From: Pseudopyrenochaeta lycopersici
Taxonomy: Eukaryota > Ascomycota > Dothideomycetes > Pleosporales > Pseudopyrenochaetaceae
Length of the DNA stretch: 64,000 nucleotides
Reading direction: 5' to 3'
Assembly (NCBI GenBank): GCA_003313425.1
Contig: NHZP01000021.1
Coordinates: 682,001 to 746,000, forward strand
Shown here: one piece after another, positions 59,906 to 64,000 of the stretch
How the letters are laid out: each line of letters starts with the position of its first letter
How positions within the stretch are numbered: the stretch's first letter is position 1
Notes under the pieces: generated by a model
Database searches by the model: none
Told to the model about the DNA's origin: nothing
The model's input: the letters and a program-made list of their open reading frames with translations, nothing else
Translations under genes and position numbers: made by a program

Positions 59906-60150
59906 TCCCTGTGAAGTATCCTTCACAGCACAGTTAGGACGGTCTGGTCGAAAGAGACTGTTACGAAAGGAAAGGACAAAATAGCAGATGCCTCCTTATC
60001 TACTATATGAGAGGCATGGCTATATACATATGAGAGAGAGAGAGCCCGCTAGCTAGCAGGCTAGGGAACAGCCGCTGCTTTCACTCGGCGCTTGAAATCT
60101 TTTTGTAAGGCTTGAATTCTTAGACTAAGCATCTAAACATTATAATATCA

Positions 60151-60201
60151 TGCTAGGCGTTATAAACCCCCTACGACATCCTGGTCCTATAACGCCTAGC
60201 A
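60151..60201. repeat. Perfect 14-bp inverted repeat (hairpin)
   Basis: TGCTAGGCGTTATA at 60151-60164 is repeated as its exact reverse complement at 60188-60201, with a 23-base loop. It lies in the AT-rich tract and could be the end of a decayed element or a cruciform-forming site. No poly-T run follows, so a terminator is not suggested. Confidence 0.5.
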
Positions 60202-61039
60202 ATCCTACTATCTCTTATAGTTATATTAGAGGTGTGTGCAAAATTGACAGGTAAAAGCCGTTTCCTGATAAAGTCTTAGTACTAAGAGCCAGGTAGAAAA
60301 TTTACTTAGAGATATACTTACAGAATATTCCAAGTAATACTGCAGAGCTTTAATTGAGTTGAGCTTAATCCTTCAGTTCTAGCATTAAACGAGAGAGGTT
60401 TTGAATAAAGGAGAATGACTAGAATAGCACATCTCTACTAGCCTACTTCTAAAAAAAGATAGAACTTGAAAGAACACAAACTAGTGATAGGTAAAATAAT
60501 TAAATAACATAAGTAGGAGAGGGAGAGTGAAGGTGGGGCTAGGGGATTGGAGAAGTGGAAAGGTAAGGGCAGGATGAGGAGGCCAGTGTCTGGTTTGGTC
60601 AATCTAACAGTCCATTAGGTAGATTAAGGGCGAACCTGATATAACTTCTGATCCAACATTCAAATAAGCTGATCAAAGTGCAAGGACAAGATGACTAGAC
60701 ACCCAAGGCTCTGTCCGTACGCGTGGAGGTTCAATAGGTTTGATTGAGCACTAAGAAAAAAGACTCCTCACTATTGACAAGCCGTGATAGGGCTATATGA
60801 TATTTTTGAAACCTCTCATGTCTGAATCGCCGCAAATTGTGGCGCTATATCGGGTATCTCTGGCCTGGTGTTCATCTGAGGCTCTCTTCTGTACTTGAAT
60901 GCAATGCCCCCAAGTCTGATGTCAAACCTACAAGCTAATTACTATAGGAGATACAAGCCATGCTTAGCCAAAATTACCTCTTGAAAATTAGACTGTTCGG
61001 TTGCGTCAACGGTTTTGTAGCGCTTCGAGATCAGCTTCA

Positions 61040-61984
61040 TCATTGGTAACCTCTGATTTTCTTCCAACCATTCCTTACACAATAATCGTCTGCCCATTCA
61101 ATAACCTCTGTCGTTTCATTAGGATGGAACCCAGGATTCAGGTATTCCGGATCCTCGATGATTGACGGTGGGTCATCGCAACCATCGGGACCGGGATCTT
61201 TGAAGCTCCAATCCAAATCCTTCAGATCCGGACACTCGGCCTTGCAACCGCACCACTTCCCCCCAAGACCTCTGATCATGTCACAGCGCTCCTCCATCAC
61301 CATAGAGTTGTGATATCTATTCCAAAAATCTTCACCCGCCTCCCTAGCTCGTTTTACCGGAACGTAACACGCTACTTTCCAGAGCTCTGGCCACGCAATG
61401 AGGTAATCATTTTCAATATCCGGTGCAAAGCACTCTTCTAGTGTATCACATGCAAACTGCTCCTTGCCCAGGTGTTCTCTCTCCTCAAAAGGGGCCGGCA
61501 GTCTCCACCATTCGGGCCCAACCATCTTGAGCCTTACACAGAACTCATCTTCTACGGTCACATTAAACTGTCTTGGCGTATCTTGGAAACGAGACAATTC
61601 TAGGAAGTTTAAGTCGACAAGGCCAGCATTCTTAATCCATACGCCGCCAGAGCTAGGCCAGCATGCCACACGTGCTCCGTACTTTCCTAGTTCAGATCTT
61701 GCCGTCGGTTCTGGCGATATCGCTACGGGTTTGGCTCGCCAGGCATCATAGAACAATGGTGTACCATCAGAGTCGAACCACGCTGCATTGTCAAGAAGCA
61801 CATCCTGGTGCGAATCGGAGGCATCCTGGTGGGCGATATGCTGGAAATATCGCTTTGACCCCGGATTTTGCAACTTATCGGCATGTGGTCGAAGGTAATT
61901 CCAGACATCCCAAAGAGAAGCTGGAGGCCGGCGATAGGAAGAAGTGCGCGAAGTAAAATAGGTATGTGGAGATTCTTTGTACAC
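61040..61984 (-). CDS. Orphan protein, 314 aa, unknown function
   Basis: Single open frame of 314 residues that I cannot place in a known family. It is rich in Trp, Asp and Pro, with segments such as SLWDVWNYLRPHADKL, DNAAWFDSDGTPLFYDAW, VGPEWWRLPAPFEEREHLG, LIAWPELWKVACYVPVKRARE and a late Cys group GGKWCGCKAECPDLKD. There is no signal peptide or membrane helix in this model, although an overlapping frame upstream encodes a hydrophobic stretch, so a missed first exon is possible. Its place beside a repeat relic and a secreted peptidase suggests accessory content. Length and codon use favour a real gene. Confidence 0.65.
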   Translation of the reverse strand: MYKESPHTYFTSRTSSYRRPPASLWDVWNYLRPHADKLQNPGSKRYFQHIAHQDASDSHQDVLLDNAAWFDSDGTPLFYDAWRAKPVAISPEPTARSELGKYGARVACWPSSGGVWIKNAGLVDLNFLELSRFQDTPRQFNVTVEDEFCVRLKMVGPEWWRLPAPFEEREHLGKEQFACDTLEECFAPDIENDYLIAWPELWKVACYVPVKRAREAGEDFWNRYHNSMVMEERCDMIRGLGGKWCGCKAECPDLKDLDWSFKDPGPDGCDDPPSIIEDPEYLNPGFHPNETTEVIEWADDYCVRNGWKKIRGYQ

Positions 61985-62962
61985 TTCTCATCTTTGCTTT
62001 CAACATATGCGGGTTATATATCTCAAAAGAGCGGTTTGAATGAGCTTTGATAATACAGCCTTTCTGTGTTTGTGTGCTTTCGTGTGGCACAAAGTCCGCG
62101 AGATGTAGCTGCGACCCCACCGGCGCGTAACTACGCCGCATGCAGTGTCAACCACCTCAACCCGTTAACATTTCTAATATGATGTTGACCACGCCGTAAT
62201 TGTGTCAGCCTCGGCGTCTCGCTCCCTTCTCGACGGGATAAACGTCCGCCATTGTCGAGTTCTTTGCCCACACCACAATTCTTTATCCTGCCTCCGTGAT
62301 TCTTTATACAGAAAATTTAGTTCTCTTGGTATCTTCGTCGGACCGTACGAGCCTGGTTTGACGCTTTCACTGGGTACATATCAATCCTTCACCACAAACT
62401 GGAAACATCCGCCTTGTTAGAGATTTATGGGGCAAGATCTGGGCAATTGGAGTCGGATTCTTGCAATGTGAACTAACGATGCTGTCAATTTGCTTAAGTC
62501 TAACTCTTGCACAGTTAAAGTACGCCCTAAATATGGTGTGTGTTGCCCTCAGCTACCAAAGCCATATCCTGTCATGCATAGCATAACAGTAAATAAGCTC
62601 TATTTGTATCTCACCACAGGTGCGTGAAATGCGCTGTTGATAGAGGTCCAGCAAGATGAGGATGATTAGCTTGACACAGGGCGTGGCAGTGCTTGAGTTG
62701 AACTGTGCCTTACAAGAAGCTTTCAGCGTCAAATAAGGCACAGAAGACCACATTTATGTCTACCTTGGTACACGATCATTTTCCTAGTTTACGATATAAA
62801 GATTAGCCTGTCATCAAAGGGCGAGTTGGCCAGAACCACTCTGTGAATCAATTATCTCGCCTTTTTCTGCCGTCTGTTCTACTAACCGCTCTCTTCTCGT
62901 CTTTCAGTATAATATATTGTTCCTTTGGGTGTCTGTCAGCTCCCTATCTCAACACTTCGACA
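61985..62962. other. Divergent intergenic region between orphan gene and metallopeptidase
   Basis: About 980 bases with promoters for both neighbours expected. Small frames at 62202 and 62553 have no support. Confidence 0.4.
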
Positions 62963-64000
62963 ATGAGGTCGTATCTTCTAATACTGCCCCTATCTTTGGT
63001 GGCCTTAGCCGACGTGGAAGTTTTATCCATCAACCTCGTAAGTTAGCAAGGTTGCAACAATGCTCAAATGGCTAAAATTTCATCAGGATGGGAAGGTGCG
63101 GTGAAAATGGCGGCCGCACTACAAAGTAGCATCAACTTCAACGAAGCTGCTGCTGTGGAGTATCTTGGCCTGCCAGTTTTCACAAGTGAATACGCAAACA
63201 AGATCCGCCAGGCGTTTGCTAATGCGGCTACTTTCGGCCAAGGATCGAGGTGGACCCCAGCCCCTCTCAAATGGAAAGCACATGTCCAGTGTGATGACTG
63301 GAAGAGAAGATGTTCCACATTTGGTTTGAAAGATTATACTGCAAATCATATGACTGATCCAGATGGGAAAGAACCTGCCAGCGATCACGAGCATGACACC
63401 TCCACACCTGTCTTCAACTTTTGTCCCAATTTTTTCAGGCTAAAGTCATTTCCTGAACATTTTAACGCTCAAAACAAAAAGCCAATCAGGTTCAAATACA
63501 ACTTAGACTCTTATCGCGCGAACCGAGGTATGCTGCCTAATTCTGTGTAGGGGCTTAGACTCTACCATTCTCCATGAGCTGATGCATGCTGATGTCGTCA
63601 CATACAAGAAGAACTTCGATAGACACATCTATGATATGATGATCAAAATAAAAGACGACCCTAGATGGAAGAAGGCATACGGTTCAGCCAACGTAAAGCT
63701 ATTTGCACGAGTGGAGGAAGCATACGGCGGAGGTTGGGTTACGCAAAATGGTATGTAGATTTCATTTATCTTGCGATCATATCTAACTCAATATAGCGGA
63801 TAGTTATACACTGTATGCTCTCGCAAAAGCTGTGCAAAAAGGTCTGAAGAACAAGTATCCTTATCTCCCTTATCCTCTCAAAGGCGATACTGATGATGGG
63901 TTCAACAATGGATTCCCGCTACATCATGCACAGGTTACCGATGGGAAAATTAGTTGGACACCAGGAACAGACGGTCTTGTATTTGACGAGGGTTTTCAAA
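62963..64000 (+). CDS. Secreted HExxH zinc metallopeptidase-like protein (partial, start uncertain)
   Basis: Runs off the right edge. A likely signal-peptide exon starts at 62963 (MRSYLLILPLSLVALA). Core exons follow: about 63087-63530, then from 63562 after a very short 31-nt intron, then from about 63796. The zinc site is TILHELMHADVV (HELMH) and NADSYTLYALAKAV supplies a probable third ligand, the layout of M35-like fungal metallopeptidases. The region before it (VEYLGLPVFTSEYANKIRQAF, ATFGQGSRWTPAPLKW, FNFCPNFF) has the conserved Cys residues of that group. A problem is that the clear GTAAGT donor at 63038 and CATCAG acceptor at 63086 do not keep the frame (49-nt intron joining same-frame exons). 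Without that exon the protein starts at 63068 and lacks a signal. The gene may therefore be damaged or use another first exon. Confidence 0.7.

Larger units (their letters stand above)
59379..61039. other. AT-rich gene-free tract with repeat remnants
   Basis: About 1.66 kb with no supported gene. It is rich in TA steps (CTATATAT, ATTATAAT) and poorer in CG than the genes around it, as expected of decayed or RIP-affected repeat DNA. It contains an inverted-repeat pair (59736-59905), a GA microsatellite (about 60032-60044), the 10-bp palindrome GCTAGCTAGC (about 60049) and a perfect 14-bp stem (60151-60201). The RIP interpretation needs dinucleotide counts. Confidence 0.5.

Overview
The window is nuclear DNA of a filamentous ascomycete (Pezizomycotina, most likely a Dothideomycete). 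Most genes are split by short GT-AG introns of about 45-130 bases, often with a CTAAC/CTAAT branch site. The gene set includes a PTH11/rhodopsin-like membrane protein, a Zn2Cys6 regulator, secreted carbohydrate enzymes, a fungal YVC1 channel and the fused pyrimidine enzyme CPSase-ATCase. No prokaryotic operon structure, virus, CRISPR array or rRNA gene is visible. I rebuilt the exon models by hand. Nearly all are phase-consistent and were checked by codon count; exceptions are named in the entries.

Layout. 1-5.8 kb: a gene tail, a seven-helix rhodopsin-domain protein, a 2.4-kb gene-poor gap and a short secreted tyrosinase. 6.6-21.6 kb is a dense core of conserved genes: NECAP-like endocytosis factor, GILT-like thiol reductase, hexokinase-family protein, Cys-rich single-pass surface protein, POP5, a VAMP7-type R-SNARE, GH15 glucoamylase and the YVC1 vacuolar TRP channel. 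23.0-28.8 kb: the multifunctional pyrimidine enzyme, which here lacks the internal dihydroorotase-like domain. 29-33 kb is gene-poor, with a mini Cys/His protein and a GH11 xylanase. 33.3-37.3 kb: a 2,2-dialkylglycine decarboxylase-like enzyme divergent from a Zn2Cys6 regulator. 37.9-51.4 kb: six consecutive minus-strand genes (F-box protein, DUF6699-like protein, aldo/keto reductase, RPL9, MFS transporter with a frameshift) followed by NOP4 on plus (F-box, DUF6699, AKR, RPL9 and MFS make five minus genes). 51.4-54.7 kb is gene-poor, with a second mini Cys/His protein. 54.7-59.4 kb: a DAP1-like haem protein, an agmatinase-family enzyme, an NTF2/SnoaL-like protein and a RidA-family protein, all on minus. 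59.4-64 kb looks accessory: an AT-rich tract with an inverted-repeat relic, an orphan gene and a secreted HExxH metallopeptidase cut by the window edge.

Functional links. The clearest local unit is the decarboxylase/regulator pair, whose shared 457-bp promoter holds two copies of the octamer CGGAACCG in opposite orientation plus a CGGCCG palindrome, the geometry expected for a Zn2Cys6 dimer. A second possible unit is the agmatinase, NTF2-like and RidA run. Xylanase, glucoamylase, tyrosinase and metallopeptidase are secreted enzymes typical of a plant-associated or saprotrophic fungus. Observations most worth checking: the missing pseudo-dihydroorotase domain in the pyrimidine enzyme, the paired octamers, two mini proteins sharing a six-Cys/one-His layout, the one-base frameshift in the MFS gene, and an 8-nt microexon in RPL9.
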